Positions 46,660 to 57,263 of a DNA stretch of 64,000 bases are shown one piece after another. A model generated the notes under the pieces. That model did not search any database. It was not told where the DNA came from and saw only the letters and a list, made by a program, of their open reading frames with translations. The stretch spans positions 89,897,251 through 89,961,250 of the forward strand of contig CM037587.1 in NCBI GenBank assembly GCA_021018995.1, in the 5' to 3' direction. Each line of letters opens with the position of its first letter. The first letter of the stretch is position 1. The translations under genes and the position numbers were made by a program. Source of the DNA: Chloranthus sessilifolius. Taxonomy: Eukaryota; Streptophyta; Magnoliopsida; Chloranthales; Chloranthaceae.

Positions 46660-48308
46660 CTAGTTGGACTTCACTCTGGTCCACCAAGGGTGGGCAATTA
46701 GGGGAGGAGGATTAAGGTTGGTCAATGCCCCAGCGTAGGCCCTGCTATTCCTAATCTCATCCTCCTCATACTGTTGGTCGGCATAATGTGCAACGAGGGC
46801 GGGATTCTCTTGCGGGTGTTGCATGGGTTGGATGGGAATGGCATGAGTGGGGTTGGGTGTGCCCATTGAGGGTGAGGGATGATTTGTTGTGGTGATGGGA
46901 ATTTGGTTTTGAGGAGGGGCCTGATGGGGCCATTGGGTATGGGAGGAGGTTTGGAGATGGCCTTGGGGTGTGGGATCATGGGAAAATTGGGTTTGGGGTA
47001 TGGCCTGGGCTTGACCCGGCTGTGAAGGTTGGGTGAAATGTTGAGGGTATTGTGGAAGGTGTGAGTGTGGGGTTTGGGTTTGGGCCATGAAGCCTTGGTC
47101 ATTTTGGGCTATGGGCCACTGATGGGTTTGGGCCATGGGCCCTTGGTAGGTTTGGGCCAATGGCCCTTGGTGGGTATGGGCCAATGGGCCTTGGTGGGTA
47201 TGGGCCATGGGCCCTTGGTGGGTTTGGCCCAAGAGGCCTCGATAGGTCAGACCCATGGGCCCTGGGTAGGTTTGTGTGGTAGGGTATTGGTGGGTATGGG
47301 CCATGGGCCCTTGGTGGGTTTGGCCCAAGGGTCCTCCATAGGTCTGGGCCATGGGCCCTGGGTAGGTTTGGGTGGTGGGGTATTGGGTCATGGGGCCCTG
47401 GGATATGTGGGAAAAGGGGGGTTTGGGCCAATGGGCCTTGGGTTATTTGGGAGATTAGAGATTGGGCCATTTAGCCTTGGGGTGTATGAGTAGTGGGAGG
47501 TTGGGCCATGGGGCCTTGGGGCATGTGGGTAATGGGAGTTTGGATGGTGTGGATTATGGGGGGTTGATGGGGACCATTGAGTGAGGCATGGAGATTGGCT
47601 AGGGTGTGAGATGGGTTCAGGGACATAGGGTGTGAAGGAGGGGGTGTGTTTTGAGAAGCGTTCCACATGGAGTACGCTTGGAACATCTCCTCCATCATGG
47701 TCATGGAAGGAGGATTGGATGTGGGTGGTGGAGATGGGATGGAGGGGGAATGGGGCATGGCCCTGGTATGATCGGGCATGGCCATGGTAAGAGGTGGGAT
47801 ATGGGGTGGATTGAAGAGTTGAGGTGGGGTGAAGGATGGGGAGGGATTAGGGATGGTGGTTGGTGGGGTGTGGATGTTTGGAAAAAATCGGGCATGGCCC
47901 CGATAAAATGGACATGACCCAGGTAGATGGGGGGATTTGTGGAGGGTTGGATAGGACGGAGGTGGTGTATGTGAATGTGGGTGGATTGGGTCTATAGGGG
48001 AAAGATGGGAAATGGGGCATGAATGTGGATGGGGAGAAAGGGTTTGGGTTTTATACGGATGTGGATGGGAAATGGGTTGGGTTTGGCATGGGTATGATTT
48101 GGGCAAAAGATGGAGAATGGGGGGTTGGACTTTGGATATTTTGAGGGGTAGTGGTTGGGAAGATGGGGGGGCCGAACGGGCCGGTAACGGAAAAGGGGGG
48201 TTGGGTGAGGGGGATGGTGGAAAAGACTTCTCCTGAATGGGAGTGGGTTGGAGAATGTGGCGGGGATGAGTCGGGATCGGCGTAAGCCGGGTCCACTACC
48301 CACGACAT
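46660..48308 (-). pseudogene. Tat gag N-terminal Pro/His/Gln-rich region
   Basis: Low-complexity coding region upstream of the gag core, in three overlapping frames (48308-47992, 48106-47471, 47391-46660). Composition is proline-, histidine-, threonine- and glutamine-rich. Plus-strand ORFs over the same bases are shadows. Leaders of Tat gag genes often encode such disordered stretches; a role is unknown. Confidence 0.55.
47080..47400 (-). repeat. Coding minisatellite QTHQGPMA
   Basis: About ten tandem units of 24-30 bases encode variations on (Q/H)T(H/Y)QGP(M/L)A. The reading frame is kept through length changes, and units differ in small steps, as expected from slippage or unequal exchange. 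Confidence 0.75.
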
Positions 48309-48796
48309 TCTTCGAGAGCGGGTCGGGTAAGGGTGCCTTGGATAAGGCCCAAAAATCCTCCTCCTTCTTCCCCTACAGGACAGCGGAGGGCAAGATGATG
48401 CCTTTGTGCTGGCACCACAAACTATATTTTTTTGAGTTTTTTATGATTTTTTTTGAATTTTTTGAAAAAGTTTTTGAAAAATAAAGGTTCCGAGGCCTTG
48501 GAATTCCTTTTCGGGTGGCCCTCGTACCTTAATTCAGGACCTGTGGCGACGATTCCAACGCACTTCGAAAGAATCGAAGGAGAACCTTCGATCTATTAAA
48601 GGCACAAAAATCAAGGCAAACAACCCAATCCCCCGGAATGGGCCAAAAAGAGGTTGCCCTCTCTTGACCGACAGGGGAATATTGGGTGTCGGAGATGGCG
48701 GGGCCTAAACAAGGCACTAAGCACACTGATCGGGGGACTTGAGAGGTGAAGAAGGCCACAGATTTGGTCTGGTGTGCTATTAATTAAACAGACCTG

Positions 48797-48864
48797 GCGC
48801 AACTAATACATGTGCCCAGGTTGCAGGGCACTGTTTTTGCACTGGCGCAACTAATACATGCGCC
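48797..48864. repeat. Two palindrome-like units in the Tat leader
   Basis: GGCGCAACTAATACATGTGCC (broken as GGCGCAACTA plus ATACATGTGCC) at 48797 and a close copy at 48844, 47 bp apart. This matches the 47-48-bp steps between the last LTR units. Confidence 0.6.
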
Positions 48865-49352
48865 AAGCAAAACCTGATGCTCTAGAATGTATGACAGCAG
48901 CCACCAACACCTAAAATGAGTCTCATTTTAGGCTTCCGAGAACTGAGCTATTTTTTTAGTGATTGATTCTCTCCTCACCCCACCTAAAGGGTTTGAGTCT
49001 GGTATAACTCGCTAGCGCGCTCCCCAAGGGTTTTAAGCTTTAGAATGGGAACCCACCGGATATACCTCCGGCGCAAGCGCCTTTCAGATACTAGGTGGGA
49101 TGGGACTTTTCTGGATCATCGCCACTAAGGGTTGCCGCCATACTAAGACCCGGGTGGTTGTATGTGTGCCTAAACCCAACCCTATGACAATCTACCCCGT
49201 AAAAAACAAATTGATTAAGCTCCCTAACTTGGTTCAATTTTTTATTTTTTCAAAGCTTTTCTCTTTTCTTGGAAGTTTTCTTTAGTTCAAAGACCGGTGG
49301 TGATGATCCCGTGCCGCCACTATGGGCCGGTGTCCACTATTGGGATATGAGG

Positions 49353-49535
49353 GCGCAAGTAGGCCCGCCAATCGGCTGAGGCATTTTAAATGATGGAAAA
49401 TTAAATGAATTAAAAGACAATGCTCAAGTAGGCCCACCGATCGGCTAAGACACTTAAAATGACGAAAAATTAAAAAAATTTAAAGACTATGCGCAAGTAG
49501 GCCCGCCAATCGGCTAAGGCTCGTAAATGACATAA
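49353..49535. repeat. 69-bp tandem triplicate in the Tat leader
   Basis: Three units starting GCGCAAGTAGGCCCGCCAAT at 49353, 49422 and 49491, each with TCGGCTAAG. Located between PBS and gag. Confidence 0.85.
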
Positions 49536-49664
49536 AAGTAGGGGTAAGTAAATTGACTTAATCAGAGGGGTGAGTGAAAAACAAACAGCAAAAAAAAAAA
49601 ATAGCAATAAAATGTTAGGAAAATAAAAAAAAGGCCTAGTTCAAGGGGAAGCTCTATTAGCTAC

Positions 49665-49713
49665 TCCCTAGCAGAGTCGCCATCTGTGCAACAGTGGGAT
49701 TTGTGACCATAAG
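49665..49713 (-). other. Tat PBS and last 29 bases of the 5' LTR
   Basis: On the minus strand the LTR end GGTCACAAATCCCACTG, then TTGCACA (49713-49685), is followed by TGGCGACTCTGCTAGGGA, the tRNA-Arg-type PBS. Comparison with 25618-25646 shows the match. The rest of this LTR is at 59691-61271; Athila B lies between. Confidence 0.85.
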
Positions 49714-50203
49714 ACTCCCATTGGTATGTCCCCATTCAGACTGGTTTATGGCAAGGCTAGTCATCTCCCAGTGGAGTTAGAACGCATGGCCTATTGGGCC
49801 ATTAAACATTTAAATCTAGACCTAACTTCTGTTGGTCATCACAGGTTTCTACAGCTGTCAGAATTGGACGAGCTAAGGATGGATGCATATGCCAATGCTC
49901 GAATCTACAAGGAAAAGTCCAAAGCTTTCTTTGACAAAGGGCTGTTGAGAAAGAGCTTTATAGCTGGTGACAAGGTTTGGTTGTTTAACTCCAAACTTAA
50001 ATTTTTTCCTAGCAAATTGATATCCAGATGAGAAGGTCCCTACATTGTCATGCATGTTTCCCCATCTGGTGCTGTGGAAATCAAGGATCCTAAGTCTGGG
50101 AGAACCTTGAAAGTGAATGGTCAGAGGCTTGAGCCTTGTTTTGAAAAACCGGCCGAACCCATGGACACCATTCACTTTCAAGAGGATCCTTCTTTAAACT
50201 GAT
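49714..50203 (+). pseudogene. Athila B integrase C-terminus
   Basis: Reads [20 protein letters not shown], then [14 protein letters not shown] and [18 protein letters not shown], the end of Athila integrase. A stop at 50029 is one transition from TGG. The frame continues to about 50203 through a GPYIV block. Confidence 0.85.
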
Positions 50204-50544
50204 CCGTAGGTGTGTCAATTTTGTATCATATGTAGTTTGGTTTTCTGTGATTTGTCTTGTTTTCTTTTGTTCAAATTCTCTAGGAAATGTTAGTAGTCCC
50301 ATATGAATCTGGACCTATCTGGTTTGAACCTTTTATGCTTGGATTGATGCTTACTGCTCTTTAATTGATAGTTTTTATTTGAATGCATAATGTGGGAGGT
50401 TGATTTTTGTTGTCCTTGCTTGAATGGTTGATTTTTAATGTGTCTAGAGGTACCCATGGTGAGAGTCATGCCTAGGATCCAACCACAGCACATATGGAAA
50501 GGGCAGAACAAAGAGCACATGCTCTCTATCTTATACTTTACTAT

Positions 50545-50940
50545 CGTTGGGTCCAAAAGTAAGCCTGAGAGACTCTCGCGCATTACAAATAGCATACTTC
50601 ATCAGCTGCCACGAGATTCTAAGGCTGTCGCGAGGTTAAAAAGTAAGCCTCAGAATCTCTCGCGCGATCCACATAGAGCTTTTCATTAGCTATCGCGAGA
50701 TTCTAAATCTATCACGAGGTTTAGCAGGGAAGCCTGGGAGACTCTCGCACAATTCAACAGGAATACTTCTTTAGCTGTCGCGAGATTCTAAGGCTGTCAC
50801 GAGATTCTAAGTGAACCTCAGATCTTTTCGCGTAATCCAAAAGGAGACCTGGGAACCTCTTGCGCAATTCACATGAATTCTTCACATACTGTCACGTGCT
50901 CCAAGGTAAACCTAGGGGATTGTCACGCAATCCAAGTTAA
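50545..50940. repeat. Array of TCGCGAGATTCTAAG half-sites before the 3' ORF
   Basis: At least six copies of GTCGCGAGATTCTAAGG alternate with its near-reverse CCTCAGAATCTCTCGCG and variants (for example 50613, 50648, 50690, 50735 and 50775). Spacing is irregular. A weaker relative occurs in the LTR at about 57490-58050. It lies upstream of a TATA-poor leader and the 3' ORF. Confidence 0.65.
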
Positions 50941-51299
50941 ATAGCTCCATTCGCTAGGTTTCATTTCCAATCCCGCGACCAGATGTTCCAAAGCGCGCCG
51001 AGCTTCGCGATAAGCATTTTAACCCTGCGCTTGTCTCCCTTTCTAGTATTCTCTTCCTTCTTCACTCTGTGAAACCCTAGCTTCTGGCGCTCTTCTACCT
51101 CTCTCCTCCAGCATCCACTCTACAACCTATCATTCACACCAGGAATCAACAGATTTGTTCCTAGCATCACCCCCATCTATTGCCCTCTGCTCAGAGATCT
51201 CGCTGTGCCCTGCGCGTCAGATCAAACCAAACCCTAGGATTTTAGGGTAAGCACTTAGATCTCAGTCTCCATTTCTCATATTCGAAGGTAGAAGTTGCA

Positions 51300-54200
51300 A
51301 TAGCCCCCAAGAGTGCACTAAAGAAGAGGAGCAAGGATAAGGCCCCTGTTGAGACCACCCCTAAGAAGGCCATGACTTCAAAGGCACCTAAAAAAGGGAA
51401 GGAAGTGGTTGAGGAGGCGGAGGAGCCAAACCCTAAGTTTTCTACTCCTTCAGAGCTCATGGTTTCGATTTCATTGGAGCCTGAAACAGCTTTTGACCTA
51501 CCATTCTTTGAGAAGGAGCCTCTCTCTGCCCCTGCCGTTCAATTTATGAGTAAAGCGGGCCTGACACCCTTGATGAGAGGAATTCTAGCACTAGCCTACC
51601 CTAGGCTAGTGCAACTCTTTTACCAGCACATCAGGGTCAAAAAGGACAAGGATGGACAAGTATGCTTGCTGGTGCTGATTGATGATTTTGAGATGTTAGT
51701 GAGCCCCAAAGTGATTGCAGAAGTATTGGGCATCCCAGCCGCATTCAACCCTAGCTGTGGATATGGCTCGCTCCTGAGTGCCTCGATTGATACAATTGCA
51801 AGGGCTTTGACTAGAGGATTCAAGGCCTCAGGGGATTCGATCAGAAGAAGAGAATTGGAGCCTGAACTCCTCTTCATTAACCAAGTCCTACGAAAGAACA
51901 TTTACTGCTCAGGATATCAACAAGAGAGGAGATCCCCTATTGCTGATGCAGTCTACTCCTTCTACCTGGGCCATGGCTTCCATGCAGCCTGGCTAATCTT
52001 TGACGTAATGAAAGATCTGGTGGAGAAGTTAGGGATGACCAAGAAGCCTCACACACTCCCCTATGCCAGAGTCATTACCTTACTGCTAATCAAGGGGGGG
52101 TACAAGATAGCAAATACTGAGCAGACTACCACCCTTGCCCCTACTACTTTTGCCAAGAGGCAATGGGGAATCAGCAGAAGCCTGATGGAAGCACAGAAGA
52201 AAAAGAAGGCGGAGACTCAGGCACTTCCAAAGCAAGCAGAAGAGGCAGCCGTTACAAGGCCCACTCCTGTCACTACAGAGGAGATTTCAGAGCCTGTTAC
52301 CACCACTGCTGCAGCTGCCCCCATTTCTCCTCCACCTTTTACTCCAGCATCCACTACCCCTATTCTATCTCTCTCTCACCCTCCTCTGTCCTCATTATCC
52401 ATGCCCACTCCCCCTTCACCCGTGATTGGTACCTGGGAAAACACCACCCCCCATGTCAGCCCCTCACCATCCCCTACCCTACCTCAGTACACAGCCCCAA
52501 TACCCCCATCTACTTCACATAAACCTGACAGCCCTTCACTTATTTCCTACAAAAAATGGAAAACCACTGAGACAACCCCCACCATATCCTAGACACCACC
52601 CACAATCCCTTTTATCCCCATTGACACACCTCACCTTGAAGAAGACACCACCCCAGCCATACCTACTACATCCCCCCTCACAGACATTGACTTAAACCTT
52701 AATACAACCATAGGATTCCAAGCCTTTATGGCTAGTTTCCTTGACACTATGCCCACCCAATACACCCCCCTCCCGGACTCCCCAATTACTTCACAACATC
52801 ACTCACCAGAACCCTACTCTCCCCCTCCCTCCACTTTCCATCATGCCCCTTCCTCATCTTTTCAACTAGTGCCATCCTCTACACAAACTCAACCCCCCAG
52901 CCCCGACATACTAACACTCATCCTCTCCCTCATCCAAGACATCCAATCCCAATTATCCACCAGTACACACACCCAGGACCAGATGCAGACTGAACTCACA
53001 TCCATCCAATCCACCCTACAGACATTAACCAACCCACCCATCCCTCACCCATCCACTCCATCCCCCCTAGTCCTTTCCACTGACAAATAGACCCAAACTG
53101 AATCCATCTCTGACTCCCAACCCCATCCAACACCCATAATCCCTTTTATCCCCCCACTCCCATTCCCTTTCATCCCTTTCACCATTCCTCTTTTTCCTCC
53201 CCCACCACCACCTACCCCTAGGGATCCTACTTCATTTTGTTTCCCCCCTATACCTTCCATCCCACGTCTTATCCAAACCCCTCCAACATTCACTGACAAA
53301 TGCAGGACCAGAACCCGTCCCCCACAACTAGACTTACCCCCTGTTCACCCCCCTAGCCCCACCCAGGACCAATCACAGTTTGCTCCCTCCACTTCCTCTC
53401 TGCCTATTGCAACCAAACAATTTTTTTACATCCCTCCCTACCTCACCATCCTCCATGCCATGAGGGACAATCCATATATTAGGAAGGATGTCCTGAGAGG
53501 CATGGCCCAACTTAGGTAGTCAATTGAGACCCCCCTGCTGCAGCAGATTGATGAAATGAAGGAAGCCAACAGAAAGCAACTACTATCTTGGGCATCTCCT
53601 TGGGGTGGACTAATATCTTGGAAGCCTATCAGAAGGCCAAATCTATAGTTGCTTACAATCAGTTGAATTTGGAGCTGGAGAAAGCCAACACACTGCAGAG
53701 AAGATGAAGGCCAGAATGTTTGAAAAGAGGCTCAACAATGCCCAGGAGATCTTCAGACTCCAAAAGGAAATCCATGAGACTGACCTCCTCAAACACAAAA
53801 TTCAGATAGCCTCATTGGAAGCTGCTTTGGCTGCTGCCAGAAATGCAGCTCAGCAGCCCACCCCACTCTCTGTTTGCATGCCAGACCCTGAGCCTAAAGC
53901 TACTCCAGAGCCAACTGCCTAGTCTAAGGAGGCACAACCAAAGCTCCAGCCAGATAAAGGGAAGGCCCCTACTGCCCTTCCTTCCTCACTTCCTACAGAG
54001 CTGCCTCCACCTATCAAGGCCTCTGCTGCACCTCCAAAGGAGCAAACTTATCCTAAACAAAGGAAAGTCACTACTAAGAGGACTGCTTACATAGCAGCCT
54101 CTATAAAAATTGGCAAAGAGCCAGCTGCCCAGTCTGAGGAGGCAAAACCCCCTACCCAGCCTAAACCCAAAGTAAAAGGGAAGTCCCCAGTAGCCCCCAC

Positions 54201-54489
54201 TGAGGAAGACAAAGGCAAATCACCTATGGTCCCTCTTGAACCCAAAACCAGAAAGATGAGGGTGAGGGCATCAAAAGCTCCTACTGCCAAGAAACCACCA
54301 GCCCAACCAAAGACACCAAGGCAGGCTAGGAAAAGGACTCCATCTGAGAGTAAAGCTAAGAAGAAAACGAGTCCAACTGAGAAGCAAGCACGAAAAAAAG
54401 CGGACAAAGCTGCCCTTAGGAAACATGCTAAAAAGATGGGCTGGGATTGGCTTACAGATTTTGATTCAGATTCTTCTTCCTCTTCTTAG
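51300..54489 (+). pseudogene. Athila B large 3' ORF
   Basis: Over 1,000 codons between integrase and the 3' LTR. The likely start codon is now ATA at 51300 (a G-to-A change); the first ATG in frame is 51372. A basic N-terminus precedes a globular region: KAGLTPLMRGILALAYPRLV, then VIAEVLGIP, a YSFYLGHGFHAAW segment, and LPYARVITLLL. A Pro/Ser/Thr-rich middle, a coiled coil (RLNNAQEIFRLQKEIHE), a Lys/Pro-rich part and an acidic serine tail follow. Stops at 52590, 53088, 53517 and about 53920 fit C-to-T; the frame shifts near 53650. The globular blocks match the order in the chromovirus ORF (16041). I see no signal peptide or clear membrane segment, so an envelope role is unsupported. Confidence 0.7.
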
Positions 54490-55172
54490 ATTAGATTGTA
54501 CTTAGGCTTTTCTTTTCGTTCCCTTCCAATCTTCTCATTGTAATTACAGTTGTAAATATTTTTCCAAGTTAATAGAATTTCTCTTCTTTTTTTTTCCTGT
54601 GCCAAATTTGTTTTGTGTGCTTGTGTATTTTTTAAATTAATCTTCATAGTATCCATTTTTGTCAGTTATATGGGAGATGAATTTAGGGAGGCGATGCTCA
54701 TTTGAAATAGGAATCCATGTGAAGGGTAGATGTAGATGGTGGCTGGATGACCTTGTGCAAATACACACCTCAACACAAATGGTGCACAGAGGTCGAGTGT
54801 TGATCTCGATCAACGGATTAAAATGGATTCATTTTCATAATCGTGGGCCCTGTTTGCGCTCCTCGCGGAGTCCTGAACGCGCGCGAATCAGAATTCCACA
54901 CCTTCCAGTGTGCAGCTGCGCGATACACAGGATCCCCTTAAATACCAAGCCTATCTTTCGACCTTCATTTATTGTGCGCTCTCTTTTCCCATAATTGGTT
55001 GTGCGATTCTTCATTCCCCACATAATAATAATTTATTGCCAAGATTGGAAATGGACAAAACTTTATTATACCGATTCATTTTCCACCATTCAAGTATTTT
55101 AAATAGGCCATTAGTTTCTCTTCATCTCATCCTTCCTCTTCTAAACCTAGCAGTCCGGCCCTCCTCACAACC

Positions 55173-55408
55173 ATGGCGAATGACAAACCCAGCGAGTTCC
55201 ATAAGAAATTCTATCCCATGTGGTTGGAACCCCCACTGCCTAAGGAGCCGGACCCGTTACAATTTCTATGGGATGAGTATGAAGAAGTCCAGCGGATCCT
55301 GGCAAAGGAGGAGAAGAAAAAGGAGAAGAGAGAGAAAGAAGAAAAAAATAGAACCACCTGCATCTCCCCCACCATCTTCCTCAAACCCTCCCCCACCGAC
55401 TCCCCCTT
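55173..55408 (+). pseudogene. Small charged ORF after the large one
   Basis: Starts MANDKPSEFHKKFYPMWLEP, then DPLQFLWDEYEEVQRILAK, then an almost pure K/E run and, one base out of frame, a proline/serine tail. The leader has a TTTAAATA box at 55098 and a pyrimidine-rich stretch. Not recognised; a run-length slip in the K/E region broke the frame. Confidence 0.4.
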
Positions 55409-55669
55409 GATCCCTCTCTCCCCCCCCTATTTTGTCTTTTCTTTTTACATCTTTTTGTAATATTTTCTTTTTATTATAATGAATGTTTCTTTTGGTTCTA
55501 ACTGTTCAGTTTCGTATTTTCGACTATTTCTATTTCTCTATCTTCTTCTATGTTTCTTTGTTTTGTATTCAATCTATTGCACATCCAATCTAGCCTTTGA
55601 ACCAGTGAGGACACTGCTCCTCATGGTTTGGGGGCGTCGTGGCAGGATAGGTTTGCCAATAGAATAGTT

Positions 55670-57263
55670 AATTTTAGTGTAGTAATGGTGGTATAACTAG
55701 GATGAATAAAGTCAATTTTCACTTAACTTGATACAATGAGGAAACTTGTAAAAAATTAAAATATTTTTACAGATTTTTCGAAACTGAAAAAGTTAAAATC
55801 TTGACACCACCATGAAGCTAATATCAGAAATTTTTTCAGTTAATACTTAGTGAACCTAAGAGGAGAGAAACAGATGAAAATACACCCCATGGGTTAATTT
55901 GAGGACCATACCTAGTGAGATTTGGGCCCATCATTTTCTTTTGAAGAGTGTTTTTGGCATTATTTCTGCTCTGAGGACTGATTGAATCAAGACTTTTTCA
56001 CTAGAAGTTGTGCACCTCCAAATCAAAACTAATTGACAGCACTCATGATACGAAGAAAATGATCCAACGCCTTCATTTGGACATTTTGAGCTTGAAAATC
56101 CAACCTTTTAAAATCTGTCCTTTTGCATACACTAGTTGAGCCCTAAAATCGTACTTTTCTTTCACAAACACCAGAATACTTGCACCTTAACCTCATGACC
56201 TGATTCAACCCCACCCTCACTCTGAGAATTCAGAAGGTAAATGAGGAGTTAAAGATACTGAGAATGGTCCAACATTCTGTGGAAGGTGAAGAAAAGCAAC
56301 TTATGAACAGCAGTATATTAATGGTATTTGTGTGGCAGTTCATCATAAAAATAAAAATAAAAAATGATTGAATAAAAATAAAAAGAGAAAAAGAAAGAGA
56401 AGTCTAGAGAAGAACATCATTTGAAAATTGAAAAGAAGAGGAGAAGCTGACCACTTTGATTCTGGAATATATCAAGTAAGATGAAGTTTTGCTGAAATGA
56501 AGGTTGTGAAGTCATGAATCACTCCTTACCTTACTGATTTCTTAATTTGGATTCCCTTTTTACCCCTTGATTCTTTACATCTCTCCCCCATAAGCCACAT
56601 TACAACCCATTCAGAAAGGCCTTGTGGATCCAAAGTAAAATGAGCTGTCATGTGGAGATGAGGAGTATCCAATCTATGGTAAAAATTCATGAGGATGTCA
56701 GAAATTAGAAGCTTTGTCTATGCTCATGCTTGCAAGCCCATTTGGGATCTGTAACTGCTCTTGAGCTGTTTTGAATGTGAACACCCTCAGATTGTTAATG
56801 TTGAGAGATAGCCCTAGTGAGAATCGGGTATAAATTTTGACTTCATTGGGGTTGTATCCAACCTGAATTTTGAATTTAAGGCAAGCTGGGTACTGATTTG
56901 TACACATTGAATTTCTAATGTAAACTGAATGGTGGTGATGGAAACACATGTTAACTTTTAAGTTTTAAATAGCTTGCAACACTGCTGCAGTTTCCTCTAA
57001 GTGTTAAAGAATGGGTGTGGAATGAAGCTTTGAACATTGAAATCTGTGTTGTCATTAACTGCACTATACTTAACTGTTCTAATGGTGAAGTTTGTGGGTG
57101 TCTTCACTGAAAACCCTCAGGAGACTTCACTCCTCCACTAGGGATCACCTAGGGGTTTAAAAGGCTTGGTACATATGCTAAATGTACCCATGATCCCTAC
57201 GAAAGTGACATTTAATTAGTTGCAGCTTTACTAAGGGACTAGCAAAGATTAGGTTTGGGGGTG
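55670..57263 (+). other. Athila B 3' UTR and polypurine tract
   Basis: Non-coding. The conserved Athila block (GTCTTCACTGAAAACCCTCA, then CTCCACTAGGGATCACCTAG) is at 57090-57180, and TTAGGTTTGGGGGTG directly precedes the LTR. Confidence 0.75.

Noticed and set aside
47065-47917. Plus-strand Gly-rich ORFs (47065-47493, 47651-47917)
   Set aside because: Shadows of the minus-strand Pro/His-rich gag repeats.
51300-54489. Envelope (env-like) gene in Athila B
   Set aside because: Position fits, but no signal peptide, hydrophobic fusion or transmembrane segment is visible.
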